This document shows positions 1 to 12,805 of a DNA stretch of 64,000 bases, piece after piece. Source of the DNA: Pseudomonas arsenicoxydans (GTDB taxonomy: Bacteria > Pseudomonadota > Gammaproteobacteria > Pseudomonadales > Pseudomonadaceae); contig NZ_LT629705.1 in the NCBI RefSeq assembly GCF_900103875.1, forward strand, positions 5,713,001 through 5,777,000, given 5' to 3'. The notes beneath the pieces were generated by a model, which saw only the letters and a list, made by a program, of their open reading frames with translations, had not been told where the DNA came from and did not search any database. The translations under genes were made by a program, and so were the position numbers. The number at the start of each line of letters is the position of its first letter. The stretch's first letter is position 1.

Positions 1-1032
1 GAGGAAGCCTTCGACTTCGGTGACGCCTTCGGCCAGGGAGCCCAGCATGATCGAACGGTGGGAAATCGATTTATCGCCCGGTACACGAATCCGCCCAGTC
101 AGGCGGCCACCAGGTTGTGCCAGGAAAATCAGGTCGTTGGAGTTCATAGCGTCCACATAAGCCCGGCGGGCCAGGATTTTACTGAAATGTTCGCGGGCAA
201 CCCGGGCGCGAGTGAATACGCCCAACAATTGGTGCCCATCCCCTGCATCGACCGCGTCGCGCAAGGCGTCGAGGTCGCTGCGAAATGTATCGAGTGTGCG
301 CAGGACAGCTTCGCGGTTGGCGAGGAAGATGTCGTGCCACATGACCGGGTCGCTTCCCGCGATTCTTGTGAAATCACGGAAACCGCCGGCAGCGTAACGG
401 AAGATCTCAAGATTTTCATTGCGTTTGGCCAGTGAATCGACCAAACCGAACGCCAGCAAGTGCGGCAAATGGCTGGTTGCCGCCAACACTTCGTCATGAC
501 GCTCGACCTGCATGTGCTCGACGTCGGCGCCCAATTCGCGCCACAAACGGTCGACCACGGCCAGCGCGCCCGGATCGGTTTGATCCAGCGGCGTCAGAAT
601 CACTTTATGGCGACGAAACAGATCCGAGTTGGAAGCTTCCACCCCGCTCTGCTCGGAACCGGCAATCGGATGCCCAGGCACGAAACGCGCGGGCATGCCG
701 CCAAACGCCTCGGTGGCCGCCCGAACGACGTTGCCTTTGGCGCTGCCGACGTCGGTCAGAATCGCTTGCCCAAGGTCCATGCCAGCCAGTCGGCCAAGCA
801 TTTTCTCCATCGCCAAGATCGGCACGGCTAGCTGAATCACGTCAGCGCCCTGGCACGCAACGGCCAGGTCGTCTTCGCAGCGATCCACCACGCCCAACTC
901 AACCGCCAGCTTGCGTGACTGCGGGTCGAGATCGACCCCGACCACTTCACGGCACAGGCCACTTTCACGCAGGCCCTTGGCAAACGAACCGCCAATCAAC
1001 CCCAGACCGACCACCACCAGGCGACCGATCAT
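1..1032 (-). CDS. tyrA-aroA: Bifunctional prephenate dehydrogenase / EPSP synthase (partial, C-terminus outside window)
   Basis: The N-terminal part is an NAD-dependent prephenate dehydrogenase of tyrosine synthesis, with the Rossmann motif GLGLIGGS at residues 9-16. From about residue 305 the frame continues into 3-phosphoshikimate 1-carboxyvinyltransferase (AroA), shown by [10 protein letters not shown] near residue 319. The gene runs off the left edge, so only about 344 codons are present and nearly all of AroA is missing. This TyrA-AroA fusion is usual in Pseudomonas. It is the last visible gene of serC-pheA-hisC-tyrA/aroA and joins a step before chorismate to one after it. I placed the start at the ATG at 1032. 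An in-frame GTG at 1068 would overlap the end of hisC by a few bases and is a real alternative. Confidence 0.95.
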   Translation of the reverse strand, partial: MIGRLVVVGLGLIGGSFAKGLRESGLCREVVGVDLDPQSRKLAVELGVVDRCEDDLAVACQGADVIQLAVPILAMEKMLGRLAGMDLGQAILTDVGSAKGNVVRAATEAFGGMPARFVPGHPIAGSEQSGVEASNSDLFRRHKVILTPLDQTDPGALAVVDRLWRELGADVEHMQVERHDEVLAATSHLPHLLAFGLVDSLAKRNENLEIFRYAAGGFRDFTRIAGSDPVMWHDIFLANREAVLRTLDTFRSDLDALRDAVDAGDGHQLLGVFTRARVAREHFSKILARRAYVDAMNSNDLIFLAQPGGRLTGRIRVPGDKSISHRSIMLGSLAEGVTEVEGFL

Positions 1033-1060
1033 AGGTTCAGCAGATTGCAGAGCAGTGACA

Positions 1061-2173
1061 TCACCCACGAGCCAGAACCTTGGTCAGCGCCTCAAGGAAG
1101 CGACTGTTTTCAGCCGGCAAACCGATGGTGATACGCAGGTGGTTCGGCAAGCCGTAATTGGCCACAGGACGCACAATCACGCCTTCGCGCAGCAGGCCCT
1201 GAAACACTGGCGCTGCAACACGACCGACATCGACGCAAATGAAGTTGCCCTTGGACGCAATCCAGCTCAGCCCCAACAGGCGAAAACCCGCTTCAAGCTG
1301 CTGCATGCCGGATTCGTTCAGACGACGGCTTTCGGCCAGGTAATCGGTGTCTTGCAAGGCAGCGCACGCAGCAGCCAGGGCCAGGCTGTTGACGTTGAAC
1401 GGCTGACGCACACGGTTCAGCACATCCGCGACCACAGCGGTGGACAAACCATAACCCACCCGCAGCGCCGCCAGGCCGTAAGCCTTGGAGAACGTGCGCG
1501 AGACCAACAGGTTCGGATAAGCCGCCAGATAATCCAGGCCGTCCGGCAAATCGCTGCCTTCGGCATATTCGATGTAGGCCTCGTCCAGCACCACCAGCAC
1601 GTGTGCCGGTACATCCTGGAGGAATTCGTCCAGCGCCTCGGCATCGAACCAGGTCCCGGTTGGGTTGTTCGGGTTGGCGATAAAGACCACGCGGGTATTG
1701 GCATCGATCGCCGCCAGCATGGCCGACAGGTCATGACCCCAGTCCTTGGCCGGAATCACTTTGGCCTCCGCACCCACGGCCTGGGTCACGATCGGGTAGA
1801 CCGCGAACGCGTGCTCGCTGAACACCGCGTTCAGACCCGGCGCCAGATAGGCGCGGGCAACCAGCTCGAGGATGTCGTTGGAACCATTGCCCAGCGTCAC
1901 CTGATTGAGCTCGACACGGCACTGCTCAGCCAGCAAGGTCTTGAGCGCAAAACCGTTGCCGTCCGGATAACGGGTCAGCTCGGCCAGTGCGTCACGAATC
2001 GCCGCCAAAGCCTTTGGACTGGCGCCCAGCGGGTTTTCGTTGCTGGCCAGTTTGACGATGCTGGCCGGATCGAGATCCAGCTCACGCGCCAGTTCGTCCA
2101 CGGGCTTGCCCGGGACGTACGGCGAAAGTTGTTGCACGCCCGGCTGTGCCAGAGCGAGGAAGTCACCACTCAT
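1061..2173 (-). CDS. hisC: Histidinol-phosphate / aromatic aminotransferase (HisC2-type)
   Basis: This is a 370-residue class II PLP-dependent aminotransferase. Visible motifs are ANPNNPTG (residues 166-173), LDEAY (196-200) and the PLP-lysine segment SRTFSKAYG, with Lys230 as the Schiff-base residue. The family uses histidinol phosphate, and many members also use aromatic 2-oxo acids or prephenate. Because the gene lies between pheA and tyrA/aroA and not in a his cluster, an aromatic aminotransferase role is likely. A good ribosome-binding site (AAGGGG) precedes the ATG. It starts 10 bases after pheA stops, so the genes are almost certainly co-transcribed. The substrate preference is inferred from context. 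Confidence 0.93.
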   Translation of the reverse strand: MSGDFLALAQPGVQQLSPYVPGKPVDELARELDLDPASIVKLASNENPLGASPKALAAIRDALAELTRYPDGNGFALKTLLAEQCRVELNQVTLGNGSNDILELVARAYLAPGLNAVFSEHAFAVYPIVTQAVGAEAKVIPAKDWGHDLSAMLAAIDANTRVVFIANPNNPTGTWFDAEALDEFLQDVPAHVLVVLDEAYIEYAEGSDLPDGLDYLAAYPNLLVSRTFSKAYGLAALRVGYGLSTAVVADVLNRVRQPFNVNSLALAAACAALQDTDYLAESRRLNESGMQQLEAGFRLLGLSWIASKGNFICVDVGRVAAPVFQGLLREGVIVRPVANYGLPNHLRITIGLPAENSRFLEALTKVLARG

Positions 2174-2183
2174 TTGCTACCCC

Positions 2184-3278
2184 TTAGAGAACTGCTTTCG
2201 GGTAGGAACCCAGCACTTTGAGTGCCACTGCTTCCTGACTGATCTTTTCCAGCACACCTTTGACCAGCGGGTCGCGATGGTGGCCGACGAAGTCGATGAA
2301 GAATACGTAGGTCCATTTGCCGCTGCGCGACGGGCGGGTTTCGATCCGCGTCAGGTCGATACCATTGTCGTGGAACGGCACCAGCAACTCGTGAAGCGCG
2401 CCGGGCTTGTTGCTCATGGAGACGATGATCGACGTCTTGTCATCGCCCGTCGGCGGCACTTCCTGGCTGCCGATCATCAGGAATCGCGTGGAGTTGTCCG
2501 GGCGATCCTCGATTTTCTCGGCCAGACGGGTCAGCCCGTACAAGCCTGCGGCCATGTCGCCGGCAATCGCCGCCGAGTTCCACTCACCCTTGACCCGCTT
2601 GGCCGCTTCGGCATTGCTCGACACCGCCACGCGCTCGACATTCGGGTAATGGGCGTCCAGCCACTTGCGGCACTGGGCCAGGGACTGGGCGTGGGAATAG
2701 ATGCGGCTGATGCTGTCGGTCTTGGTATTTTCACCCACCAGCAAGTGATGGTGAATCCGCAACTCGACTTCGCCACAGATGACCATGTCGTGTTCGAGGA
2801 AACTGTCGAGGGTGTGGTTGACCGCGCCTTCGGTGGAGTTCTCCACCGGGACCACGCCAAAGTTCACCGCACCGGCCGCCACTTCACGGAACACTTCGTC
2901 GATCGCGGCCATCGGCTTGCTGATCACGGCGTGGCCAAAATGCTTCATGGCCGCCGCCTGGGTGAAGGTGCCTTCAGGGCCGAGGTAAGCCACTTTCAGC
3001 GGCTGCTCGAGCGCCAGGCACGAGGACATGATTTCGCGAAACAACCGCGCCATCTCTTCATTACCCAGCGGGCCCTGATTGCGTTCCATCACGCGCTTGA
3101 GCACCTGGGCTTCACGCTCAGGACGATAGAACACCGGCACTTCGCCTTCGGCCAGCGAGGCCATCTTTACTCGCGCAACTTCCTGGGCGCAGCGTGCGCG
3201 CTCACTGATCAGCTCCAGGACTTTCTCGTCCAGGGCATCAATGCGCAGGCGCAGTGCCTTGAGTTCTTGCTCAGACAT
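2184..3278 (-). CDS. pheA: Bifunctional chorismate mutase / prephenate dehydratase (P-protein)
   Basis: At 364 residues this matches the pseudomonad P-protein. Residues 1 to about 90 are an AroQ-type chorismate mutase helix bundle. The prephenate dehydratase domain follows, with LGPEGTFTQAA and the catalytic TRF motif (STRFLMIG). The C-terminal ACT domain carries a GALHELL segment and IETRPS, the phenylalanine-binding feedback site. The enzyme converts chorismate to phenylpyruvate in the cytoplasm. Its ATG overlaps the serC stop by one base (TAATG), which points to translational coupling. A GAAGGAA ribosome-binding site lies upstream of the ATG. Confidence 0.97.
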   Translation of the reverse strand: MSEQELKALRLRIDALDEKVLELISERARCAQEVARVKMASLAEGEVPVFYRPEREAQVLKRVMERNQGPLGNEEMARLFREIMSSCLALEQPLKVAYLGPEGTFTQAAAMKHFGHAVISKPMAAIDEVFREVAAGAVNFGVVPVENSTEGAVNHTLDSFLEHDMVICGEVELRIHHHLLVGENTKTDSISRIYSHAQSLAQCRKWLDAHYPNVERVAVSSNAEAAKRVKGEWNSAAIAGDMAAGLYGLTRLAEKIEDRPDNSTRFLMIGSQEVPPTGDDKTSIIVSMSNKPGALHELLVPFHDNGIDLTRIETRPSRSGKWTYVFFIDFVGHHRDPLVKGVLEKISQEAVALKVLGSYPKAVL

Positions 3279-4363
3279 TAGCCGTGTTCCTTCTCGAACT
3301 CTGCCATGTACGAAATCAGTGCGTTGACCGCAACGATGTCGACGGCGTTATAGATGGAGGCGCGCATGCCGCCCACGGAGCGGTGACCCTTGAGGTTCAA
3401 CAAGCCACGCTCGTCGGCACCAGCCAGGAATGGCTTGTCAAGACGGTCGTCAGCCAGACGGAACGGCACGTTCATCCACGAGCGATCCGACTTGTTGATC
3501 GGGTTGCTGTACAAGCCGCTGGCGTCGATGAAGTCGTACAGCGTGCGCTGTTTCACTTCATTGAGCTTGCCGATTGCTTCAACACCGCCCTGCTCTTTCA
3601 GCCACTCGAATACCAGGCCAGACAAGTACCAAGCCAGAGTCGGCGGGGTGTTGTACATCGAGCCGTTGTCGGCCGCGACCTTGTAGTTGAGCATGGTCGG
3701 GCAAATGGAACGGGCATGCCCCAGCAGGTCTTCGCGAACGATGTTGACGACGATGCCGCTCGGGCCGATGTTTTTCTGGGCACCGGCGTAGATCATGCCG
3801 AAGCGCGAAACATCGACTGGACGCGAAAGAATGTCCGAGGACATGTCGGCGACCAGAGGAACATCACCGGTTTCCGGGACCCAGCTGAATTCCAGACCGC
3901 CGATGGTTTCGTTCGGCGCGTAGTGAACGTAGGCCGCATCCTTCGACAGGCTCCATTCATTCTGGCCCGGGATAGCAAAATAGTCGTAAGGCTTGGCGGT
4001 AGCGGCAACGTTGACGCGGCCGTAGCGCGAAGCTTCTTCGATGGCTTTCTGTGACCAGATGCCGGTGTCGATATAGTCGGCAGTGCCGTTTTCCGGCAAC
4101 AGGTTCAGCGGAATCTGGGCAAATTGCTGGCTGGCGCCACCTTGCAGAAACAGCACTTTATAGTTCGAAGGGATATTCAGCAGATCACGCAGATCCTGCT
4201 CGGCCTTGGTGGCGATGGACACGAACTCATCACTGCGATGGCTCATTTCCATGACCGAGAGGCCCTTGCCGTGCCAATCAAGGAGTTCACCCTGGGCGCG
4301 CTGCAGGACAGCTTCGGGAAGTGCCGCAGGACCGGCACAGAAGTTATAGGCTCTCTTGCTCAC
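3278..4363 (-). CDS. serC: Phosphoserine aminotransferase
   Basis: A 361-residue class V PLP aminotransferase that converts 3-phosphohydroxypyruvate to phosphoserine, and also serves pyridoxal phosphate synthesis. The N-terminus MSKRAYNFCAGPAALP is the family signature. The PLP lysine is Lys197 in GAQKNIGPSG. I chose a GTG start at 4363. The frame stays open further upstream, but the extra 35 residues are not family-like, and a purine-rich AGAGCGAGA lies just before the GTG. As first gene of the operon it supplies serine, which is needed for tryptophan synthesis, alongside the phenylalanine and tyrosine genes. Confidence 0.95.
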   Translation of the reverse strand: MSKRAYNFCAGPAALPEAVLQRAQGELLDWHGKGLSVMEMSHRSDEFVSIATKAEQDLRDLLNIPSNYKVLFLQGGASQQFAQIPLNLLPENGTADYIDTGIWSQKAIEEASRYGRVNVAATAKPYDYFAIPGQNEWSLSKDAAYVHYAPNETIGGLEFSWVPETGDVPLVADMSSDILSRPVDVSRFGMIYAGAQKNIGPSGIVVNIVREDLLGHARSICPTMLNYKVAADNGSMYNTPPTLAWYLSGLVFEWLKEQGGVEAIGKLNEVKQRTLYDFIDASGLYSNPINKSDRSWMNVPFRLADDRLDKPFLAGADERGLLNLKGHRSVGGMRASIYNAVDIVAVNALISYMAEFEKEHG

Positions 4364-4423
4364 ATCCAATCTCGCTCTGATTTGGTGGTAATCACGCAAT
4401 AAATCTGAAAACTCTGAAACTCT

Positions 4424-4520
4424 GTAGGAGCTGTCGAGTGAAACGAGGCTGCGATCCTTTCCGTGCACCTGCGAAGCTGGATCAAAAGATCGCAGCCTCG
4501 TTTCACTCGACAGCTCCTAC
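4424..4520. repeat. REP-type inverted repeat, family 1 copy A
   Basis: The two arms are about 33 bases, begin GTAGGAGCTGTCGAGTGAAA and are near-perfect reverse complements separated by about 30 bases. An almost identical element lies at 45358-45455. Long arms, placement between genes and recurrence fit a Pseudomonas REP doublet (REPIN). It lies between serC and gyrA. Confidence 0.85.
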
Positions 4521-4535
4521 ATTCAAACAGGAGAA

Positions 4536-4570
4536 ACAAGAAGGGGGCGAATTTTCATCCGCCCCCTGTT
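4536..4570 (-). terminator. Rho-independent terminator of gyrA
   Basis: Read on the minus strand, a GGGGGCG / CGCCCCC stem (plus-strand 4542-4567) closes an AT-rich loop and is followed by a T-rich run (TTCTTGTTT), a few bases after the gyrA stop. Confidence 0.8.
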
Positions 4571-4577
4571 TGCCCGC

Positions 4578-7241
<2,664 letters not shown>

Positions 7242-7665
7242 GAGAAGCTCGATTCCTTTTTCTGGTGAAACTTCGTCACATCCATATGGGACGAACGAAG
7301 CTCGCCGCTGCAGGCTGAGTGCCATGCACCGACTTACGACAAATCAACAAGTTGAACCATGGATTTGCGCAGTAAAGACAACCCCGTGGGACTGCCTCGG
7401 AAAACGCCGGATGTTATCACAAGAGCCGCCACGCACCTATCCCCCAGATGCGCATGGAGCATAGTTAGTTGACCGGTGACAGGCTGAAAGGGGACGAGAG
7501 AGGCTTAGAGCCGCTCCAAATGCAAAATTGGCAGCTGAATTAGGATGTTTATTGACTTTTAGGACCTCATCGCCAGCAGGCTGGCTCCCACAGGATCGGT
7601 GTCGACCACAAAACCCGTGGGAGCCAGCCTGCTGGCGATGTCGATTTACAAGGCGCCGGACGCTC
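7242..7665. other. Intergenic region upstream of gyrA (about 424 bases)
   Basis: This lies between the gyrA start and the mtnA stop, both on the minus strand, so it should hold the gyrA promoter and leader. I see no convincing small gene. The mtnA-proximal part holds a REP element at 7568-7640 that may end mtnA transcription. I could not assign a confident -10/-35 pair. Confidence 0.6.
7568..7640. repeat. REP-type inverted repeat, family 2 copy A
   Basis: The arms CATCGCCAGCAGGCTGGCTC and its reverse complement flank a short AT-containing spacer. The same arms recur at 53880-53967. It lies just past the mtnA stop. Confidence 0.85.
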
Positions 7666-8742
7666 TCAATGCAGACGCTTGCGGCACATCAACTGGGCCA
7701 TTTTCGCCGTATCCGGGCGCTCGACGATGCCTTTTTCAGTGACGATCGCATCGATCAGGTCCGCAGGCGTCACGTCGAATACCGGGTTGAAGGCATCGAC
7801 ATCCGCCCCGACTCGCTTGCCGCCGACTTCCAGCAACTCACGGCCATCGCGCTCTTCAATAGGAATTTCATCGCCGCTGGCCAGGTTCATGTCGATGGTC
7901 GAACTCGGCGCCACCACCATGAAGCGCACACCGTGGTGCATTGCGCTCACCGCCAGTTGATAAGTGCCGATCTTGTTCGCCACGTCGCCATTGGCGGTGA
8001 TCCGGTCGGCACCGACGATCACCCAGGTCACACCTTTGGTTTTCATGATGTGCGCGGCGGCGGAGTCGGCATTCACCGTGACCGGAATGCCTTCATTGGC
8101 CAACTCCCAGGCAGTCAATCGCGAACCTTGCAGCCAAGGGCGGGTTTCGTCGGCATAAACACGCTCGACCATGCCCTCGATATAGGCGCCGCGAATCACC
8201 CCCAGCGCCGTGCCGAAACCGCCCGTGGCCAGCGCGCCGGTGTTGCAGTGGGTCAGGATCGCCTGTGCATTGCCCTGGTGTTTGCGGATCAAGTCCACTC
8301 CCAACTGCGCCATGGTCAGGTTTGCTTCGCGATCGCTTTCATGAATGGCGATGGCCTCTGCCTCAAGCACCGCCAGCGGATCGGCATGGTGCTTCAGACG
8401 CTCAAGCCGTTCACGCATGCGGCCCAAGGCCCAGAACAGGTTGACCGCCGTCGGACGGGAGTCGGCAAGCAGAGCGAAATCTTCTTCCAGCGCCGCCTGC
8501 CAGTCGCCCCCCTCGGCAAACCGGCTACGTGCTGCCAGCACCACGCCATAGGCCGCACTGATGCCGATGGCCGGCGCGCCACGCACCACCATCGAGCGGA
8601 TCGCCTCGGCGACACCTGCTGCACTGGTGTAGGCGATCCACGTTTCTTCGAACGGCAAAACACGCTGATCCAACAGGTACAGGGCGCCATCACGCCAATC
8701 GATGGCCTTTACCTTCTCCGCAGCCAACAGTCGATCGCGCAT
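7666..8742 (-). CDS. mtnA: S-methyl-5-thioribose-1-phosphate isomerase
   Basis: Converts methylthioribose 1-phosphate to methylthioribulose 1-phosphate in methionine salvage. The 358 residues from the ATG at 8742 ([10 protein letters not shown]) equal the usual family length. Motifs are [11 protein letters not shown], the catalytic cysteine in [12 protein letters not shown], and the catalytic aspartate in [14 protein letters not shown]. In-frame ATGs at 8760 and 8820 would add a non-conserved N-terminus. It is divergent from the methylthioadenosine deaminase gene at 8851, which feeds the same pathway, so the roughly 108 bases between them probably hold promoters for both. Confidence 0.95.
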   Translation of the reverse strand: MRDRLLAAEKVKAIDWRDGALYLLDQRVLPFEETWIAYTSAAGVAEAIRSMVVRGAPAIGISAAYGVVLAARSRFAEGGDWQAALEEDFALLADSRPTAVNLFWALGRMRERLERLKHHADPLAVLEAEAIAIHESDREANLTMAQLGVDLIRKHQGNAQAILTHCNTGALATGGFGTALGVIRGAYIEGMVERVYADETRPWLQGSRLTAWELANEGIPVTVNADSAAAHIMKTKGVTWVIVGADRITANGDVANKIGTYQLAVSAMHHGVRFMVVAPSSTIDMNLASGDEIPIEERDGRELLEVGGKRVGADVDAFNPVFDVTPADLIDAIVTEKGIVERPDTAKMAQLMCRKRLH

Positions 8743-8850
8743 CCCACACCCCGCACTCATGAACAAAAGCCGCCGATTATAGCGATCCCCCCGCGAAGAC
8801 GCTCGGGTATACTTCGCCATCCTTTACAAAAGCACTGGAACCGACCCTCG

Positions 8851-10182
8851 ATGCCGAACACTGCCGCTGCGCTCGACCTGTTATTGCTGCCGACCTGGCT
8901 GGTACCCGTCGAACCCGCCGGCGTTGTCCTCAAAGAGCATGGCCTGGGCATCCGCGACGGGCGCATTGTGTTTATCGGCCCACGGTCGGCTGCGCTGAAG
9001 CTTAACGCAACCGAAGTACGTGAGCTGCCGGACGTGCTGCTCAGTCCCGGCCTGATCAATGCCCACGGGCATGCGGCGATGACGCTGTTCCGCGGCTTGG
9101 CCGACGATCTGCCGTTGATGACCTGGCTGGAAAACCACATTTGGCCCGCTGAAGCCAAATGGGTCGACGAAGCCTTTGTACGCGACGGCACTGATCTTGC
9201 GATCGCCGAGCAGATAAAAGGTGGCATCACTTGCTTCTCTGACATGTATTTCTTCCCGAAGGTTGCCAGCGAGCGCGTCCATAACAGCGGAATTCGTGCA
9301 CAGATCGCAATTCCGATCCTCGACTTCCCGATCCCGGGCGCCAGCACAGCCGACGAAGCCATTCGTCAGGGCGTCGAACTGTTCGGCGATCTCAAGCACC
9401 ATGAGCGCATCAAAGTGACCTTCGGCCCCCACGCCCCGTATACCGTGGGCGATGAAAACCTGGAGAAAATCCGGGTGATTGCCGAAGAGCTGGACGCCTC
9501 CATTCATATGCACGTCCACGAAACCGCCTTCGAGGTTCAACAGTCGGTCGAACAGCGAGGTGAACGCCCATTGGCTCGCCTCGGTCGCCTGGGTCTGCTC
9601 GGCCCGCGCTTCCAGGCAGTACACATGACCCAGATCAGCGAGGAAGACCTGGCATTGCTGGTAGAAAGCAACACCAATGTGATTCATTGCCCGGAATCCA
9701 ATCTCAAGCTCGCCAGCGGCTTCTGCCCGGTCGAGCGCCTGTGGCAAGCAGGCGTCAATGTTGCGGTCGGCACCGATGGCGCAGCCAGCAACAACGACCT
9801 CGACCTGCTTGGCGAGACCCGCACTGCCGCGTTGTTGGCCAAAGCGGTCGCCGGCTCGGCCACCGCGCTGGACGCCCACCGCGCATTGCGCATGGCCACC
9901 CTCAACGGTGCCCGCGCGTTGGGAATCGAGACTGAGGTCGGCTCGCTGGAAATCGGCAAAGCAGCGGACATCGTCGCATTCGATCTGTCGGGCCTGGCGC
10001 AGCAACCTGTCTACGATCCGGTTTCACAATTGATTTATGCCACCGGCCGGGACTGCGTGAAGCACCTGTGGGTCGCCGGCAAGCAACTGCTCGACGACCG
10101 CCGCCTGACCCGCCTGGACGAAGAACAACTTTGCGCCACGACCAAGGCCTGGGGCCAGCGCATCAGCGGCCGCACCGAATAG
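8851..10182 (+). CDS. mtaD: TRZ/ATZ-family amidohydrolase, 5'-methylthioadenosine/S-adenosylhomocysteine deaminase
   Basis: A 443-residue amidohydrolase. Metal ligands are visible as NAHGHAAM (His72, His74), the HMHVHET segment, and [14 protein letters not shown] with the catalytic aspartate. The close Pseudomonas homologue deaminates methylthioadenosine to methylthioinosine. That product is then phosphorolysed to methylthioribose 1-phosphate, the substrate of the adjacent divergent mtnA. This position supports a methylthioadenosine deaminase over other TRZ/ATZ activities. The open frame reaches back to 7528, but that part lies opposite mtnA, and the ATG at 8851 begins the conserved protein. 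ubiG follows after 60 bases and may be co-transcribed. Confidence 0.88.
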   Translation: MPNTAAALDLLLLPTWLVPVEPAGVVLKEHGLGIRDGRIVFIGPRSAALKLNATEVRELPDVLLSPGLINAHGHAAMTLFRGLADDLPLMTWLENHIWPAEAKWVDEAFVRDGTDLAIAEQIKGGITCFSDMYFFPKVASERVHNSGIRAQIAIPILDFPIPGASTADEAIRQGVELFGDLKHHERIKVTFGPHAPYTVGDENLEKIRVIAEELDASIHMHVHETAFEVQQSVEQRGERPLARLGRLGLLGPRFQAVHMTQISEEDLALLVESNTNVIHCPESNLKLASGFCPVERLWQAGVNVAVGTDGAASNNDLDLLGETRTAALLAKAVAGSATALDAHRALRMATLNGARALGIETEVGSLEIGKAADIVAFDLSGLAQQPVYDPVSQLIYATGRDCVKHLWVAGKQLLDDRRLTRLDEEQLCATTKAWGQRISGRTE

Positions 10183-10242
10183 CAATGACTCCGGACTCAC
10201 CCCCGGGGCAACAGGATTTTTCAAGTTTTAGAGGACTGAACC

Positions 10243-10941
10243 ATGAGCAACGTCGACTACGCCGAAATCGCCAAATTCGAAGCCCTGGCGCATCGCTGGT
10301 GGGACCGCGAAAGCGAGTTCAAACCGCTGCACGACATCAACCCGCTGCGGGTCAACTGGATTGACGAACGGGTCAATCTGGCCGGCAAGAAAGTCCTCGA
10401 TGTCGGTTGCGGCGGCGGCATCCTCAGTGAAGCCATGGCCCAGCGTGGCGCCACGGTTATGGGCATCGACATGGGCGAGGCGCCACTGGCCGTCGCACAA
10501 CTGCATCAACTGGAATCGGGCGTGAGCGTCGAATACCGGCAGATCACCGCCGAAGCACTGGCAGAAGAAATGCCCGAGCAGTTTGACGTGGTCACTTGCC
10601 TGGAAATGCTTGAACACGTGCCGGACCCGTCCTCGGTAATCCGCGCCTGCTTCCGCATGGTCAAGCCCGGCGGCCAGGTGTTCTTTTCCACCATCAACCG
10701 CAATCCGAAGGCGTACCTGTTCGCCATCGTCGGCGCCGAATACATCATGAAGCTGCTGCCGCGCGGCACTCACGACTTCAAGAAATTCATCCGTCCTTCC
10801 GAACTGGGCGCCTGGAGCCGCATGGCCGGTCTGACCGTCAAGGACATCATCGGGCTGACATACAACCCGCTGACCAAGCACTACAAACTGGCGGCCGATG
10901 TTGACGTCAACTACATGATCCAGACCCTGCGCGAGGAGTAA
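10243..10941 (+). CDS. ubiG: Bifunctional ubiquinone O-methyltransferase (3-demethylubiquinol / 2-polyprenyl-6-hydroxyphenol)
   Basis: A 232-residue SAM-dependent methyltransferase that performs both O-methylations of ubiquinone synthesis. The SAM-binding motif is [16 protein letters not shown], with an acidic residue at the end of strand 2 (GIDMGE) and post-motif [11 protein letters not shown]. The N-terminal [16 protein letters not shown] is the family hallmark. AGAGGACTGAACC precedes the ATG. mupP starts 4 bases after the stop, so ubiG, mupP and perhaps yciK form one unit. Confidence 0.96.
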   Translation: MSNVDYAEIAKFEALAHRWWDRESEFKPLHDINPLRVNWIDERVNLAGKKVLDVGCGGGILSEAMAQRGATVMGIDMGEAPLAVAQLHQLESGVSVEYRQITAEALAEEMPEQFDVVTCLEMLEHVPDPSSVIRACFRMVKPGGQVFFSTINRNPKAYLFAIVGAEYIMKLLPRGTHDFKKFIRPSELGAWSRMAGLTVKDIIGLTYNPLTKHYKLAADVDVNYMIQTLREE

Positions 10942-10945
10942 GCCG

Positions 10946-11617
10946 ATGCGTATCAGAGCAGTCCTTTTCGACATGGACGGCACCCTGCTCGACACCGCGC
11001 CGGACTTCATCGCCATTTGTCAGGCGATGCGCGCTGATCGCGGTTTGCCGCTGATGAACGACAAGCACATTCGCGACGAGATTTCCGGCGGCGCCAAGGC
11101 GATGGTCGCGGTGACCTTCTCCATGGACCCCGAATCGCCAGGCTTCGAAGAGCTTCGTCTGGAGTTCCTGGAGCGCTACCTCATCGGCTGCGCGGTTCAC
11201 AGCAAGCTGTTCGACGGCATGGAAGCACTGCTGGCCGACATCGAGAAGGCCAACCTGATCTGGGGTGTGGTTACCAACAAGCCACTGCGGTTCGCCGAGC
11301 CGATCATGCAGCAATTGGGTCTTGCCGAACGCTCGGCCTTATTGATCTGCCCGGATCACGTAACGAACAGCAAGCCGGACCCTGAGCCGTTGATCCTGGC
11401 GTGCAAGATGCTCGACCTGGACCCGGCCAGCGTGCTGTTCGTGGGTGACGATTTGCGCGACATCGAGTCGGGTCGTGATGCCGGCACCAAAACGGCGGCC
11501 GTGACCTACGGCTACATTCACCCGGAAGACAACCCTCGGCATTGGGGCGCGGATGTGGTGGTGGATCATCCAATGGAGCTGCGCAAGGTGCTCGATAGCG
11601 CCCTGTGTGGCTGCTGA
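10946..11617 (+). CDS. mupP: N-acetylmuramic acid 6-phosphate phosphatase (HAD family)
   Basis: A 223-residue HAD-superfamily phosphatase. Motif I is FDMDGTLLD with nucleophile Asp9 and acid/base Asp11, motif II is VVTNKP, and the motif IV region is [12 protein letters not shown]. Generic annotation would be phosphoglycolate phosphatase. In Pseudomonas the gene between ubiG and yciK is MupP, which dephosphorylates MurNAc 6-phosphate in the cell-wall recycling route that bypasses de novo synthesis and affects fosfomycin and beta-lactam resistance. The assignment to MupP rests on position and size as well as the HAD motifs. Confidence 0.87.
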   Translation: MRIRAVLFDMDGTLLDTAPDFIAICQAMRADRGLPLMNDKHIRDEISGGAKAMVAVTFSMDPESPGFEELRLEFLERYLIGCAVHSKLFDGMEALLADIEKANLIWGVVTNKPLRFAEPIMQQLGLAERSALLICPDHVTNSKPDPEPLILACKMLDLDPASVLFVGDDLRDIESGRDAGTKTAAVTYGYIHPEDNPRHWGADVVVDHPMELRKVLDSALCGC

Positions 11618-11690
11618 CCGCCGCTTTCAGGTTCCGGGAATATGGCGAGAAGACTGACGCCATCTGTCTTTTGTTTTGTTGAGGTTTCTT

Positions 11691-12431
11691 ATGTTCGATT
11701 ACTCCGCACGTCCTGAATTGCTCAAGGACCGGATTATTCTGGTCACCGGCGCGGGCCGCGGCATCGGCGCAGCAGCGGCGAAAACCTATGCCGCCCATGG
11801 CGCCACCGTATTGCTGCTGGGCAAGACCGAAGCCAATCTGACGCAGGTCTATGACGACATCGAGGCCGCCGGGCATCCTCAGCCGGTCGTGATCCCGTTC
11901 AACCTGGAAACCGCCCTGCCCCATCAATACGATGAGCTGGCGGCGATGATCGAAACAGAATTCGGCCACCTTGACGGCTTGCTGCATAACGCCTCGATCA
12001 TTGGTCCGCGCACGCCGATTGAGCAGCTGTCCGGCGAGAACTTCATGCGCGTCATGCACATCAACGTCAACGCCATGTTCATGCTCACCAGCACCCTGCT
12101 GCCCCTACTCAAGCTGTCTCAAGACGCGTCAGTGGTGTTCACCTCCAGCAGCGTGGGCCGCAAGGGTCGCGCGTACTGGGGCGCTTATGGCGTGTCCAAG
12201 TTTGCAACCGAAGGCTTGATGCAAACCCTGGCTGACGAAGTCGACACCGTCGCCCCCGTGCGCTCCAACAGCATCAACCCCGGCGCCACCCGCACCAGCA
12301 TGCGTGCCCAGGCTTATCCGGGAGAAAATCCGCTGAACAACCCTACGCCGGAAGAAATCATGCCGGTGTACCTGTACCTGATGGGCCCGGACAGTACCGG
12401 CATCAATGGCCAGGCTTTCAACGCTCAATAA
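11691..12431 (+). CDS. yciK: YciK-family short-chain oxidoreductase
   Basis: A 246-residue short-chain dehydrogenase/reductase. The nucleotide-binding motif is VTGAGRGIGAAAA, the NAG-like motif is LLHNASI, and the catalytic tyrosine and lysine are in YGVSKFA with a preceding serine (TSSSVG). Its physiological substrate is unknown. The start is the ATG at 11691 with GAGG 6 bases upstream, although the frame is open back to 11676. It lies 73 bases after mupP, the same order as in other pseudomonads. Confidence 0.9.
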   Translation: MFDYSARPELLKDRIILVTGAGRGIGAAAAKTYAAHGATVLLLGKTEANLTQVYDDIEAAGHPQPVVIPFNLETALPHQYDELAAMIETEFGHLDGLLHNASIIGPRTPIEQLSGENFMRVMHINVNAMFMLTSTLLPLLKLSQDASVVFTSSSVGRKGRAYWGAYGVSKFATEGLMQTLADEVDTVAPVRSNSINPGATRTSMRAQAYPGENPLNNPTPEEIMPVYLYLMGPDSTGINGQAFNAQ

Positions 12432-12805
12432 CAGCCGCACGTCGCTTTTTTGTGTCGCGTCGACATTTCGGCGCGGCACTTAAAGCCCGCCTTAATCACA
12501 CCCACTTCTGTCAATTCGCCGTCACTTATTCTGCAAATAAGTCCAGCACACCTAATAACACGTTGATTAAAAAGGCTTTTTATCCGAAGGAACTCATTGG
12601 CATGACTTTCGCTCTAAATTTGCTCAGACACGCCGTGTGAAAGCTATCGGGCGGACGCCTCAGTCGATTGGTTACTAATATTCGACAAAGCGGACTAAAC
12701 TTGCGCCAAATGTCCTACGGGACTGATGGACCAGTATGACGCGCAGCCCAAAGCCGCTCTCACCCAGCCTGTAAGACAGCCTTACTGCTTAGGGGCTCAC
12801 GCCAT
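12432..12805. other. Intergenic region (374 bases) before the diguanylate cyclase gene
   Basis: Between yciK and the GGDEF gene, both on the plus strand. It holds an AT-rich middle (about 12520-12600) and a structured leader just before the ATG at 12806. I find no convincing small gene. It probably carries the GGDEF gene promoter, but I cannot place one. Confidence 0.5.

Noticed and set aside
7528..8850. Long N-terminal extension of the mtaD frame
   Set aside because: The extension lies opposite mtnA. The conserved protein starts at the ATG at 8851.
12432..12805. Possible small RNA in the gap before the diguanylate cyclase gene
   Set aside because: I saw no clear promoter-terminator pair and no recognised small-RNA sequence.
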